Counted from the first letter of the stretch, positions 47,598 to 59,099 are shown. The stretch: 64,000 bases of DNA from Orobanche coerulescens (GCA_033398695.1 CM065816.1:131537358-131601357); one strand, 5' to 3'. Made by a program: numbers and translations. The notes: generated by a model from the sequence alone, not told the origin.

Positions 47598-47784
47598 CCT
47601 ATCGGACGAGCCTATCGGCCGATAGGCCCGGCCGATAGGCTGAGGACAATTAAAAGAATTTTTATGTTACAAGCAGTGGTCGATAGGCAGATCCTATCGA
47701 CCGATATCCCACCCGATATGAGGTACGTAAGTTTCAGTAGTTCCTATCGGCCCAGCCTATCGGCCGATAGGCCTGCCCGATAGG
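47598..47784 (+). promoter_or_regulatory. Two perfect 42-bp composite palindromic sites
   Basis: At 47598-47639 and 47743-47784: CCTATCGG, 5 bp, CCTATCGGCCGATAGG, 5 bp, CCGATAGG. All four half-sites are perfect in both copies while the 5-bp spacers differ. A degraded third copy lies at about 47693-47718. Confidence 0.75.
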
Positions 47785-48605
47785 ACATACCCGGCCCAGG
47801 AGGACCACTACAACCGAATGCTACACGAGATGTACCACTTTGCTCCTTTCCCCGATTCACATGCCCGCTATGATCCAAGCTCGCCGACAAACCCGCCATT
47901 TCCGCCACAGTGATCAGGTACTCCGTTAACAAAGCCACTCCTTTCTCTTTTCAAACTTATTCCTCCTTTAGGATGCGAAATAAGTTTGGGGGGGGGGGGG
48001 AAGTGCGGCTTTGTTAATTTCTTTACGTGTGAGTACCTTGTTTGCCTTGTATCTTTATTTGCTTGTGTTGGTGCCCGTTGTTTTTATTTGTGCTTATCAT
48101 ATTGGTGTTGCGTGGTTTTGGCTTTTGTTGCTTAGTTTTTAGTTTTTTTTTTTATGTTCATTTTCGTTTGGTGTGTTTGCTAGTTTTTTTTTTTTTAGGT
48201 CGTAGTAGTGTTTTGCTTTCCTGTTTGCTTTTATTTGCTTTTCGTTGTTTGCTTTGAGGCCTTGCTTGTCTTAGTTTTTCTTTATTCGTGAATTTTTCGT
48301 GCTTCTATTTGTGTGATACCGATGTTACGACCGCTTTTTCTCTCTGAAGAAACGGTCGAGTTTTAGTCGAGTTGTAGTCAGTTATTTCTGTTTTGCATAG
48401 TATTCATTTAGGTCCAAAATTTTTCGTGATTGTAGAGGTCTTGGCAGATAAGAGACGATACATACTTGTCTTAAAATCACCGTCAATACGTTTGGTTACA
48501 TCTTCCGAATAGTGAGTCGTACTGTTTCTTTAGTCGTGTTGGCACTTAGATTGAGTTTAGAATCGGTCAGTTTTTCCCAAAAGTCGAGATAATGTTGTTC
48601 TATTA

Positions 48606-48830
48606 AGGGAAGTCTAGTAACCGGGGGCATTCGCGTGACCCGTTGTTTACCCTCGCGTAAAACGACGACCTTGATTCAGACTAGTGATTTAGATATTTCA
48701 CATGTGCCAATGATAGGGAACCTAGTAACCGGGGGCATTCGCGTGACCCGCTGTTTATTCTCGCGTAAAACGGCGACCTTGATTCGGACATGCGGAAATT
48801 ATATATTCGAGTTGTTTCTCCGCTGTAGAC
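48606..48830 (+). repeat. ~110-bp tandem duplication in Athila 3' region
   Basis: The block with CTAGTAACCGGGGGCATTCG at about 48613 recurs at about 48721. A third, weaker copy begins near 48836. Confidence 0.8.
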
Positions 48831-49345
48831 GGGAACTTAGTAACTAGAAGCATCCATGTGCCCCATGAGTGTCTTTTACGTCAAACGGTTTCCTAATACA
48901 TGAGAATGGAAGTTCCACCCTAGGATTACCCCGATGAAACATCCCGAGATCCTAACCTAGTGGTCAACTCGAATCAAATTCTTGAACATATATATAAGGG
49001 AATACTGCCCGAGGTTTATTTCTTATGAAACTCGTGAAAATTGTGCCACTAGACTGTAACGGGACGATCTAGCTTGTTTATTTTAGCCTTTCATATTGAC
49101 GATCGATTTGACTCACGTTTTGTTAATCTTTGAGCTGGATTTTCTTCATGAACGAGTGATTAGGACCGAACTTGATTATCGCGGAATCATTATTCTCGAG
49201 TGCGGCTGTTATTCGACACTCGGATTATTTAGAGAGAATTACAGATAGTATTGATTAGGTTGAACACTATGAGTTGCACGATGATTCACGACTTTCTTTT
49301 TCTTTTCTTTTGTTGTTCTAGACGAACAAGGCTTAAGTTTGGGGT

Positions 49346-50785
49346 TGATAAGTGGTAATTTTACCACTTATTTCTAGGATTTTATACTAGGTTTTTATCT
49401 CGTTCGTGATTAATGTGCTCGTATTTGGCTTATTTATGATTAGTCGAGCCGTACGCGTTTGGGTTGGTTTTAGTGTGTTTGCGTGTTTTTAGATCCAAAA
49501 GTACACAAAACGAGACAAAGGACAGAGATTCGAGACAAACGGACGGAAGAAACGATTTTTGCAAGAGACAGACCACCCTATCGGCCCTATCGGGCCGATA
49601 GGTGCGTCCGAAAGGTGTTCCCGCCTCTATCGAGTGAAGTCGACCGACGAACCAACTATCGGGCAAGCTATCGACCGATAGGCCGTGCCGATAAGTCGCT
49701 ACGCCGCTCTCGTGTTTTGACGGATTTTTACTCTTTTGGATAGATTTTGTTTCCTAGATTAGGGCTAATCGGGAGTTTAACCCCCTTAGGCTATATAAAC
49801 CTCCTTTTAGACCTAGTTTTACTATCTTGGATCATTCTTTTTCATCTTTTATCATCTTTTGCAATCTTTTACATATTTTGGCAAGATTAATTCTTGGGAT
49901 ACAAGAACTTTTTGGAGGCATCAATTATTATTGTTTTTCGGAGATCGAAGACTCGGAGTTCATCTGTAAGGGTTGTAATCTCTCTTTTCATATTAATAAT
50001 ATGCATTCTTCATCTATTTCTTGTTTAATTTCAATTATGTCTGGCTAAATTCATTGATTGATTCTAGGGTTAGTAAATTTAATTGATGTTCACATGATGT
50101 TCCTTTGATTACCTTTTTACCTTTCATCCTAGACTTGTGATCAAGATGTGTCAAATCTCATGCTAGATTAAAGGGCCCTTAATCGATGCATGTTAGCTAA
50201 TTGATTTTGCCCGGAAGGATTAATTAATTAGTGGAAATACTTGATACACAATATGATTTAATCTTAAGACCTAAGTGGAGTAAGATTAATCATAGATAAA
50301 TAAGTTGGCGCCTTTTAAGTGATTTAAATTCTTTGAGCCTTAGCGGGAAAAAGGGTTTAAATTAACTATCTTTCTAGGTTACCTTGATCAGAATTCTAGA
50401 TCGGCTGAGTGATTATTTCTAGGACTGAATTAAAATTTGGGGAAAAGGAATCAAGTGAATGGATTGTGTGAACTCAATTAGATGATACTACCCTAGGATC
50501 AATTAGCTTTCAACTTGTGATTTTATCTTGCTAATTTGTTTATTTGCTTGATTTAGATAATTCATCTTTTATTTAATTTTTATTTTTCGATTTTTAAAGT
50601 TAGATAATTAGAATCAAAACAAACTTTCGGATTCCTAAATAGCAGTCAAATTTTGAGTAAAGTTACTTCCTTTATTTTCGACACATCAATTCCCTTGGGT
50701 TCGACACCTTGGAATTACTTCGAGGTTTTACAAATTTTAAAATTGATCGGATTTGAAAACCATACTACGCGAATTCGAGCGATCA
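49346..50785 (+). repeat. 3' LTR of the Athila element (1440 bp)
   Basis: It starts TGATAAGTGG after the AAGTTTGGGGT tract and ends GAGCGATCA before CCAGT. Confidence 0.95.
49577..49799 (+). promoter_or_regulatory. TATCG palindromes and TATA box, Athila 3' LTR
   Basis: CCTATCGG followed by CCTATCGGGCCGATAGG (49586-49602), then a 5-bp gap and CCGAAAGG. A second site is centred near 49675. CTATATAAA is at 49791-49799. Confidence 0.7.
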
Positions 50786-52313
50786 CCAGTGGGCCGGGCC
50801 GGCCCAGCCCAGCCCGACCCAGCCCAGCCCGGATTTTCTAGGCCCGAGGGCCGACCGGACCAGCTCGGCCCGGGACCGAGTAGCGCACGCTAACTGTGGA
50901 TTGTTAGCGCAAGCTAAGCTCTCTGGTTATATATACGAGAGAGTTGACCCAGATTCGCCACTTTATTCATTTCTTCTCCTTCCCCGCGGTCGAGCGATCC
51001 CATAGGAGATTTGGAGGCGATTTCTTCTTCCAATCAATTCAGATATCATTTTTCTTGAGTTCTTGTTGTAGATTAACAACATCTACTCATGTTCTTCGTC
51101 CTTAATCCAAGGTAATCTCCTAGAACCCTATTTTTGTAAAATTAGGGGGGTTTTGAGTTTTTGTTCGATTCGTTACGTATTGTTGATTAATCATTGATGT
51201 ATATGATTAATCTTGGTGGTATTCTTGTTTTCCCTACGAGTTCATGGTAAGTTTCATTGTTTTTGTGAAATCGAGAGGGTTCGGTTGCAATCCGCCCTCT
51301 TCGTCATTTTTTACGAACTTACATGAATCGTAGGTGGGTTTCCGGGTGTATTCCATTTCCGTAATAGTTTAGAATTGTAGTGATTGTGTTCTTCAATTCA
51401 TTAGGTTCGGGTTTGTCGGTTTCTAGCGATCGTGGTTGATTTTTCTTTCCGTTCGTGTCGTCGTCCATTACTCAAGGCAAGTATTCTTATGAAACCTTTA
51501 TGCTTAACATGAAATGGTGGTGTATAATATTGTGTGCTTTGCTCACTCCAAGAGGGTCCGACGGGGCCTCGGAGGAATCCAATGGTTTAGCCCCGGATTC
51601 ACGAGTTTGTTGGCTAGCCAGTCCGGTAGGGTCCATAGATCGGATAGGACCAGTAGTTTAGTCCCGGTCCTAGGCGATGCATGTGCGTGATTTGATTTTA
51701 ACTACGGCCAGTCCGGGAGGGTCCATAGAGTCCTCGGATGGGACCAGTAGTTTAGCCCCGGTCTTAGGCAAGTAATTTTTGACTGTTTGTTTCCCGGGAA
51801 AAGACATATATGGTTTTGGTTTTTGAAATAACTTGATGCACGTACTATGAAATGTGTAAGCGAATAGTTTGCCTTGATTACTTGTACTAGCGTAATTGCT
51901 AACCCCTTTGGGGACCCATTTTGGATAAATTCTTGTTATGAATTTCAGGTTATGTTCAGCCGGACGAGCGGCCGTTGGGACAGTACGAGGATGCTGGCCA
52001 GGGTTGTTGACGAGTGCAATTGAGTTTCTTTATTTCCGTTGTCCATTTCGATACGATTGTTTTCCAACTTGTGAACTTATAGATAGCACTCGCGTTTTAC
52101 TCGGATTATGGTTTGTATCATTAAATGTTATCTATGATTGTCGGTGATGTCTGTTTTACCGGTTATACCATTCATTTTAAATTCGTCCTGGTGATGTGCG
52201 TTGTCTCGCTAACCGAGATGGTTAGACGAGTGGTATTCCTTAAATAGCCTGGTGGGTCCCATGTAGGGGTCCACGGCGCTGTAATATACCCTGAATATCT
52301 TTGGGGTGTTACA
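50786..52313 (+). repeat. Chromovirus 5' LTR, right part
   Basis: It resumes after the Athila element with a very GC-rich GGCCC-repeat stretch (50791-50880). The last two TAGCG palindromes, TATA, R and U5 follow. An imperfect tandem duplication (GGGTCCATAGA... CAGTAGTTTAG units) is at 51620-51770. It ends TGTTACA at 52313. Confidence 0.8.
50881..50939 (+). promoter_or_regulatory. Last TAGCG palindromes and TATA box of the chromovirus LTR
   Basis: TAGCGCACGCTA (50881-50892) and TAGCGCAAGCTA (50905-50916), 24 bp apart. TATATATA follows at about 50930, then a pyrimidine-rich leader. Confidence 0.7.
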
Positions 52314-52551
52314 GAAAATGGTATTGGAGCGCTAGGTTTATGGATACCTAGGCTTGTTAGTTAATTGGGTCTAGTCGTGTTTCGTTTTGTACATCGTCAC
52401 CCCACTGCCATCATCTCGGTAATTCCAGTGCTCGTAAGTTTTCCTTACTTGATTCCTTGTTTTCTCGTATCGTACTTTCGTTTCTTCACCTGTGACTGTT
52501 TTTCCTCTCGTACCTATTATCGAATTGCTTTTGCTACCCCTTATCTCCAGT
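52314..52551 (+). other. Primer-binding site and short leader of the chromovirus
   Basis: TGGTATTGGAGC (52319-52330) is an initiator-Met-type primer site with two changes. The leader to gag is about 220 bp. Confidence 0.7.
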
Positions 52552-54687
52552 ATGGATGCTGGAAGAGGTCATGGCCGTGGTCGTGGACGCGGACGGGGAC
52601 GTGAGGCAGCAAGTGGGGCGGCCACGTCACACTCTTCTGGAGCTGGCAGTAATAATGGTCACCAGGTCCGTACTGCTACTCAAGATGATACAGCCGACAA
52701 TGGTGCCGACATTGGTGTTGCAGGTATGATGCAACAAATGGTGAACCAAATGGCTACTATAGCCTAGGCGGTTCAGAACCCGACTCTGGCTCGTACTGCT
52801 TAGGCCGGAACAGATTGCTGGCTTCAGGACGTCATCAAGATGCATCCTTCTCAGTTCTCAGGGGCTTCAGACCCGATTCGACTAGGAGAGGTGGATCAAG
52901 GAGATGTCTAACATCTTTGTTGCCACCAACTGCCTTGAGGATCGCAAGGTTCCTATCGCCCAGTATTTTCTCACTGGGGAGGATGCTGATTGGTGGGAGG
53001 CCGTTGAGCCTCCGGATCATGTTGCTTCTTGGGATGAGTTCAGGGGCCTTATGGAAGCTGAATACTGTCCGCGACCGGTTCGTCAGGCCCGTGTCCATGC
53101 TTTTTATGATGCTCAGCCTCGAGATATTCCGGTTTCTCAGGCCATTGCAGATTTCAACCGGGAATTGGGCTATGTGAAGGCCCAGGTTAAGGAGGAGGAT
53201 GACAATATTTGCCACTTTTCCAGATGAATGAAACTGAAGATTCGTGATTACATGTCTGGGCTCGCCTGCACCACCCTAAAGGACTATCAGAGCATAGCTC
53301 TTACTTATGATATGTCCTTGATGGCCAGTGAGGCGGCTCGAGAAAGTAAGAAGCAGGAGTCTGTCGGCAACTTTTCGAGTCACAAAGGCAGAGTTCAGCA
53401 GAAGTCTCAGTCTGCTAATCTTCCTGCGGGCGGTTCGGCTTATTTTTCTGGGGGTTTCCGAAGTACTGCCAGTGCCTCCACTCACGAGATCAGATTTTAT
53501 AAGTGTGGCCAGCTGGGCCATCGGAACCGGGAGTGTCCTCATCCACAGTTGACTTGTCATACTTGTGGCCAGTCGGGCCACAAGGCTTCCTTTTGTGATC
53601 GTTTAGGGAAGACTTTCGGTGGCCAGGCTTCTTTCCCAACGCCTAGGGCACTGAGTGTTAACCAGGGATCATCTGCTCCTAAGCCTCCGCAGAATGTTGG
53701 CCGAGGGAGAGGTCGGGGACAGACCGCTAGAGGGGGAGATTCTAGTGTCGGCTCCGCTCATCCGCGTGTGTATGAGATGAGGAGGGCCGATGATCCGGCA
53801 GCTACCATGGCTATAGGTACCTTTCATATCCATTCTCATCATGTGGATGTGCTTTTCGATTCTGGTGCTATGTATTCGTTTATCTCTCTGGAATGTGTGT
53901 GCCGTTTGGGTCTTGACTGTTTGTTGCCTTTTGAGCCTTTTATCATTAAACTTTCTAGCAGCGATAGGATCGTTGGTGATCGAGATATCCGACATTGTTA
54001 TGTGGTTATTTGTGATAGGGCTTGGCTTTCTAATCTTATTGTTGTGAATATCGAGGGTGAGGATTTGATTCTCGGGGATGATTGGCTCAAGCGGCATGGT
54101 GCAATCATGAACTACCGCACGAGAATCATCACCATGTTAGCTGAGGACGACACCGAGCACTCTTTCGCGGGGCGAAAGACGCGAAACCAGAAGTTCGTAA
54201 TTAACACCTTGAAGGCGATGAGACTCCTGCGAAAGGGGTGTACTGGTTATTGGTGCTACGCCCTCAAGGCGGGGGATGGTGGAGTCGAGTTTTCATCGAT
54301 TCCAGCTATTAGTGAGTTCCCTGATGTCTTTCCTGACGAGTTACCGGGTTTGCCACCGGACCGTGAGGTAGAGTTCGCTATCGAGTTAGAGGCAGGTGCG
54401 GCTCCAATTTCGAAGGCGCCGTATAGCATGGCACCTTCAGAGATGGCTGAGTTGAATAAGCAGTTGAGTGAGCTTCTTGAGTCGGGGTATATTCGACTGA
54501 GCACTTTGCCTTGGGGCGCACCGGTTCTGTTTGTGCGGAAGAAGGATGGTTCACTGCGTTTGTGTATCGACTATCGCGATCTAAACAAGGTGACCATAAA
54601 GAACAAGTATCCCTTACCGAGGATTGATGACTTATTCGATCAGTTGCAGGGAACTGCGGTATTCTCGAAGATCGACTTGAGATTGGG
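52552..54687 (+). pseudogene. Chromovirus-type Gag-Pol (gag, protease, reverse transcriptase N-terminal part), truncated
   Basis: Start chosen at ATG 52552 (M-D-A-G-R-G-H-G-R-G). The GR-rich start and M-Q-Q-M-V-N-Q-M-A segment are followed by stops at 52765 and 52801 and a frameshift near 52880. The frame 52904-53227 (W-W-E-A-V-E-P-P-D-H, P-R-D-I-P-V-S-Q) ends at a TGA. The frame 53228-54700 then carries two CCHC knuckles ([11 protein letters not shown] and [14 protein letters not shown]), protease V-L-F-D-S-G-A and I-L-G-D-D-W-L, and RT entry [15 protein letters not shown] and [10 protein letters not shown]. It stops at K-I-D-L-R, where the copia LTR inserts. The RT palm, RNase H, integrase and any chromodomain are outside or lost. 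Confidence 0.9.
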
Positions 54688-55905
54688 TGTTGGCCACTAA
54701 GTATACAGAATACAGCTTCGAAAGTGTTTAAGCAACAAGTTGTACGGTTTTCAAGTTTAGAGTGCGTAGCGGAAGGCTTGTAAAAATAAGTTGCTGTAAA
54801 TACAGCAACTCGATATGAAGTATATACCTAAAAATAATCACAGTTAATAAAACAGTAAATGCAGATGGTAAATGACACAGTAATTAAAGTGGTTCGAGGT
54901 AAACCCCTCTACGTCTACTGGCGCTCCACACAGGAGTGAAAATATTTATTATAAATACTGCGTACACAACTACGTATTTATAATCAAACTTATCAATGTA
55001 TCGTTCACACAGATTGATACATGATCGTAGCTTTCAACCGTTCACACAGATTGGTTAAAGCTTTCACTTGACTAACTTCTTCACACACAGTTCCGAAGCT
55101 TTGTCTCTTCAATGTAAGTCCGTCACACACAGTTGAGGAAAAGCGAGGCTTTCTCAGTCCACACAGGGCTGATGGGTTTGTTCAATGAAAGAATGATGGT
55201 TTGAACAACAACTTGACTTTCTTGAGCTTTAGCTGATGATGTGTTGTTCAAAGTTGAACACTTGGATATTTCTTCTCTTAGAATATGCAGTATACTTGAA
55301 GAAATATGTTTGCTTAGATATATTCATGTAAGCGCTTGTTATCGTAGGTGTAAGTTTTTGTGTTGTCTCTGATATTCAAACTCTTGGGGATATATATAGG
55401 CTTTGAATAGATCCGTTGAGAGGAATCCGTTGAGAAAGATCCGTTCCAACTGGATGGTTGACTTGTATAGACCAAGATCCGGATTTTGCGTTGTTTGAAG
55501 ATCTCTATCGGCTTAATTTAAATACTTTATTCTTTCAGTATTTAAATACTTCTTATCAAACGGGACTTGTCTTTAGCTAATAACAAAGATTCCTTTTCAA
55601 ACGGTCTTCAGTCCTGTTTCGATAGGTATTGAAGATCTCAATACTTTACAGCTTGAATGCTGTATCCATTTTTGCTGTAGGCTATAGTGGAGTAGTCGGT
55701 GTATGGAATGTTGCTGTATGAAGAGACAGCTTCCATACTTGGCGCCTTTAGACTTTGTTGCTGTATGATGGCATTATGAGAAGTCTTCGATACAGGATCG
55801 GAAACTTCGATTAGACTTTCGATACAACAGTTTGTTGTATGCTGGATTGGCACTTTATCAAAACACTCTTTCAAAACCTCGATACAGGGATTGTTATCCC
55901 AACCA
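54688..55905 (-). repeat. 3' LTR of the copia element
   Basis: On the minus strand the start TGGTTGGGATAAC (55905) follows a purine-rich AAAAAAGAAGGAAA tract, and the end is GTGGCCAACA (54688). The exact start is uncertain by a few bases because the expected TGTTGG is altered. Confidence 0.65.
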
Positions 55906-56216
55906 TTTCCTTCTTTTTTATAAATTTCAAAGTCTCCTTAAATCCTCTTGATGTTTTTCACAAATCCTTGATGATGCCAAAATCTTGACACCTAATGAAA
56001 CATCTTTCAAGAGGGCAGATTTCTTGGTCTTCTGTCGAATATTCTGGCCTTCAGCAAATATCCTAACACTAAGAACTGCTCACAGGCAAGTTCAACTTTG
56101 AAAAAGAGTATTACATCTTTAAACTTATGATTGGCGCGCAAGCACAATCTTACAGTGTAGTCTAGATACATACAACTTAATTTATGAACTGTTCGCATTC
56201 AAGTTCTTATAGCTTA
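55906..56216 (-). other. 3'-terminal internal sequence and purine tract of the copia element
   Basis: Non-coding, with TTTTGGCATCATCAAGGA near 55985-55965, like the region that precedes the purine tract in Sireviruses. Continuous with 61089 onward once the CACTA element is removed. Confidence 0.6.
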
Positions 56217-56978
56217 CACTACACCATATATGGTCTTTGACAACACTAAAAAAAGTGTAAAAAAGCATAAAATATGTTGCTATAAGCTCAAAATTGGTTT
56301 AAGGCTACACTTTTTCCAATTTTAGCAATGTTGGATATAGTCCCGTAGCCTTAGGGGTGTAAGCCAACACTTTTCTCAGTTTAGGGCCACATCAGTATAT
56401 ATGTTGCATTAGGCATCTATGGCAATACTTTTTTTTGTCTATAGCAACACCAAATGGAATTTTTCATCGAACCTATTGCAACACCATATTTTCCTTCTGC
56501 AACACTGGTTCATGTAACACTTAATTGTTTTGGCAACACAAATTTTTTTTATTATTGCAACATATTTCTATTGAACACTTTTCTTATTTTAGCAACACCT
56601 TTTTTTGTTATTGCAATATTTTTTTATTAAACACTCTTCATGTTTTAGCAATACCGTTTTTTGTTATTGCAATACTTGTTTAACTAACACTTCTCCAATT
56701 TTAGCTACACATTTTCATGTTACCTAAATTTCTAATGTCACAATTATATCCTAAAAACATTTTCATAAACAAACTATGACACCTTGAGTTATTTTTCCTC
56801 ATAGTCTTTGCATTACCAAATGCTTCAAGAACATGATTAGACTGCCAAGATTAAAAAGTTTATATAAAATTACTTCGCATATCTAAAAGAAAGTAAAAAC
56901 TTAACCAACGTTTTTACTTATATTATACACCAAGTTTGATTAAAAAAACGAAAATAGAATTTTCAGTGATCTATATAC

Positions 56979-57791
56979 TTCTAGGACTTGCTGTTCCACA
57001 CTCCGTCCTTCACTTGCAGCTCTCCCACCCATGTATGCAAGATACTGCATAAGCATTTTTGTGCTTTCTGTTTTGCCAGCTCCACTTTCTCCACTAACCA
57101 AAATTGATTGGCTTACTCCCTTATTGACCATTTGCCTGCACTTGAAATTCCATTTATTTTTAAGGCACTGTGAAATCAAAATACTTGAGGAGTTCAGAGA
57201 CAGTAATATATGAAGTTTGCCTGTATGGTGAGTCTCCAATAGCAAATGGGTGCGGGCTCGGCTCATGTAAAGCAACCCCTTTATACTTTTTCATCACATC
57301 CTTGTCAAATGTGGTAGATGTTGGAATGGACTGACAGCAAACAATATTTCACCTGTATAAGTCTACAAAGAAGAAGAAATCTTAAACTTGTCGTGCCAGA
57401 AAACTATTATAAATGATAAAGAAAAATTAACTACAACCTCTGTTGATAACTTTAGAGAATAAAAAATCTGGAAAAGATACGACTTTCAGGTCATATAGAT
57501 ATACTGCAAAGAATAAAGCAAATGAGCATATGTAAGTTGCAGTGCAATTATAGCAAATGTCATCAGCACAGAAGTTACCACAACAAAAACTTTCATAACT
57601 AAACAGCAAAAAGAAAAATATTGTTACAAAAAAAAACAAATGCTTACATATATTTCATTGAGATCATATCGGCAACTTATATTCTGCAAAACACCAGGCT
57701 CGTGCAGATAAGTTAGCTTTGTCATATCATCTAAAGCATTTTCAGGGAACTTAGAATCTTGTGGATGGACAGTTGATGCTTTACATACAAC
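56979..57791 (-). pseudogene. Captured class XI myosin motor-domain exons
   Basis: Three exons read leftwards. 57791-57648 (48 codons, AG/GT flanked) has [17 protein letters not shown] and C-R-Y-D-L-N-E-I-Y. About 57352-57221 has [18 protein letters not shown] and an internal frameshift. 57135-56979 has the P-loop [12 protein letters not shown] and [16 protein letters not shown]. These are consecutive parts of the N-terminal ATPase motor of plant myosin XI, which moves organelles on actin. The rest of the motor, neck and tail are absent. The fragment lies inside a CACTA element and cannot make a working motor. Confidence 0.85.
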
Positions 57792-58108
57792 CTAAAAATA
57801 TGAAAAGTGAAGTTGACATGATAATTAATAATCTCCAGGTTATAAGACTGACAATAAACATGACCAACAAAAAATGTTGCACCCACCCACACACACACAC
57901 GGGGCGTGCATAAGTGCGCATACACACACAGTGCGCCTATGTGCACGTAATATATGTACTGTGAAAAAGGTTCATGAAAAAAAGATTCAGCATATAAATA
58001 TTATTGCTACCCTCTTGCATTATAGGGAAAGACCAGAAAAGTAAGAAATACATATGGTACAAGAAATGAATTTCATTATATTCAAAAGTTCTTGACAATA
58101 GTACTCAC

Positions 58109-58192
58109 CGCTTCAATGGTAGCCCATCTATAATAGTAATGACTATATCGTTCTACCGGATCTTTGGCCATCCCTCTACATTCCTTAGTGAC
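58109..58192 (-). pseudogene. Captured exon fragment, ARIADNE-type RBR E3 ligase
   Basis: Reads R-G-M-A-K-D-P-V-E-R-Y-S-H-Y-Y-Y-R-W-A and ends at a GTGAGT donor (58108-58103). The pattern M-A-K-x-x-x-E-R-Y-x-H-Y-Y-x-R-W is typical of the segment after the RING-between-RING fingers in plant ARI proteins. Only one short exon is present. Confidence 0.55.
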
Positions 58193-58513
58193 ATCATATT
58201 ACAATCACAATCAACATAATAAATTCAAAGACTCAGCTTCTCATATAGCAATTGTTCAATTGTAATTTGAACTCATAGTATGATAGTACCCGAAATTAAG
58301 AAGAATTAAAATTTAACAAACATACCAACCTCGCTTATTTGTTTTGCTAGCCGATATTGGCTACACGCGTGAAAAATAAAGTGTCTGTCACCGTGAAATG
58401 ACCATGCACACGAAAAGGATCCAAGGATATCTCTATCAGTTCTGATAGAAACGATAGACTATTGTCCACTAACATATAACAGATTGCTATTAGATATGTG
58501 TACATATAGCTAC

Positions 58514-58805
58514 CTGTTTGAGTAAGGTCATGAGGTCTCCTCCAACACAATACTCCAACACCAACCACAAGTGAGCAGTGGTTTTATACCTAATATGTAA
58601 ATCAAGCATAAACACAGAATTCATTAGCTCAAACTCCAACGCTTATTCGACATGCTTTTATATTGATAAATATTAACAATACAGTCAAATGTAATATTCC
58701 TTTCTTTTAAAAAATGCCACTATATTTTCTGTCCTGTAAGTTAGCAGGCTTACCAGGAATTGAATTTCAGAACATTTGGATGATCTAGAGAGTGAAGAAT
58801 ATTAA
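58514..58805 (-). pseudogene. Captured kinase exons, RUNKEL-like
   Basis: Two exons with correct acceptors and donors. 58805-58754 reads N-I-L-H-S-L-D-H-P-N-V-L-K-F-N-S-W. 58589-58514 reads Y-K-T-T-A-H-L-W-L-V-L-E-Y-C-V-G-G-D-L-M-T-L-L-K. They are consecutive in the kinase N-lobe (hinge L-E-Y-C-V-G-G-D-L) and closely resemble the plant microtubule-associated kinase RUNKEL. The catalytic loop is absent. Confidence 0.7.
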
Positions 58806-58993
58806 CTGCACAGAGACATAAGTATAAGAATCTTAGTCAAAGAGAGTAACACTAATACAATTGTAAGATGTTAAACTTAGCCGATGGTGTAACACCATGC
58901 TCATCAAAACTTAAACCTGATACCACAAGGGCAAGTTCAGATTATGAGGAGAATATAATATCATGCAAGGCATTAGGTATAGAAGTGATATAC

Positions 58994-59068
58994 CGGATCA
59001 ATTCCGCCATGTTCCTCTAATATTTTGCAAATCTCTACATGATTTACGCTACAGGCATCTGAAAGTGG
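58994..59068 (-). pseudogene. Captured exon, ankyrin-repeat type
   Basis: A 75-bp exon flanked by TTTGCAG and GTATAT reads P-L-S-D-A-C-S-V-N-H-V-E-I-C-K-I-L-E-E-H. This is an ankyrin-like helix pair, as in plant ankyrin-kinases. The parent gene is uncertain. Confidence 0.5.
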
Positions 59069-59099
59069 CTGCAAATATTGAAGTTAAGACATGAGCATC

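Larger units (their letters stand above)
47316..49335 (+). other. 3' non-coding region of the Athila element
   Basis: About 2 kb without a convincing ORF. It holds two perfect composite palindromic sites, a purine tract-like AAATAAGTTTGGGGGGG at about 47978-48003, T-rich sequence, and a tandem duplication at 48606-48830. An Athila envelope-like ORF is not seen. Confidence 0.7.
40333..50785 (+). mobile_element. Athila-type Ty3/gypsy retrotransposon, complete ends (10.45 kb)
   Basis: Flanked by perfect CCAGT duplications (40328-40332 and 50786-50790). LTRs at 40333-41746 and 49346-50785 begin TGATAAGTGG and end GAGCGATCA. The tRNA-Asp-type primer-binding site TGGCGCCGTTGCCGGGGA is at 41752-41769. 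Gag and Pol follow in Athila order, then about 2 kb of 3' non-coding sequence and the AAGTTTGGGGT purine tract (49336-49346). The ORFs have a few stops and frameshifts. It is inserted in the U3 of the chromovirus LTR. Confidence 0.95.
39648..54687 (+). mobile_element. Chromovirus-type Ty3/gypsy element, interrupted
   Basis: 5' LTR starts TGTAATATCCACATTTTC at 39648 (preceding TCCTG is the candidate target duplication). It is interrupted by the Athila element at 40333-50785 and ends TGTTACA at 52313. The net LTR length is about 2.2 kb. A TGGTATTGGAGC primer-binding site (52319-52330) and gag-pol follow. The reverse transcriptase is cut at 54687 by the copia element. The rest of pol and the 3' LTR are outside the window. 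Confidence 0.85.

Noticed and set aside
56979..57791. A resident myosin gene
   Set aside because: Only three motor exons exist, one with a frameshift. They lie inside perfect CACTA termini beside fragments of unrelated genes.
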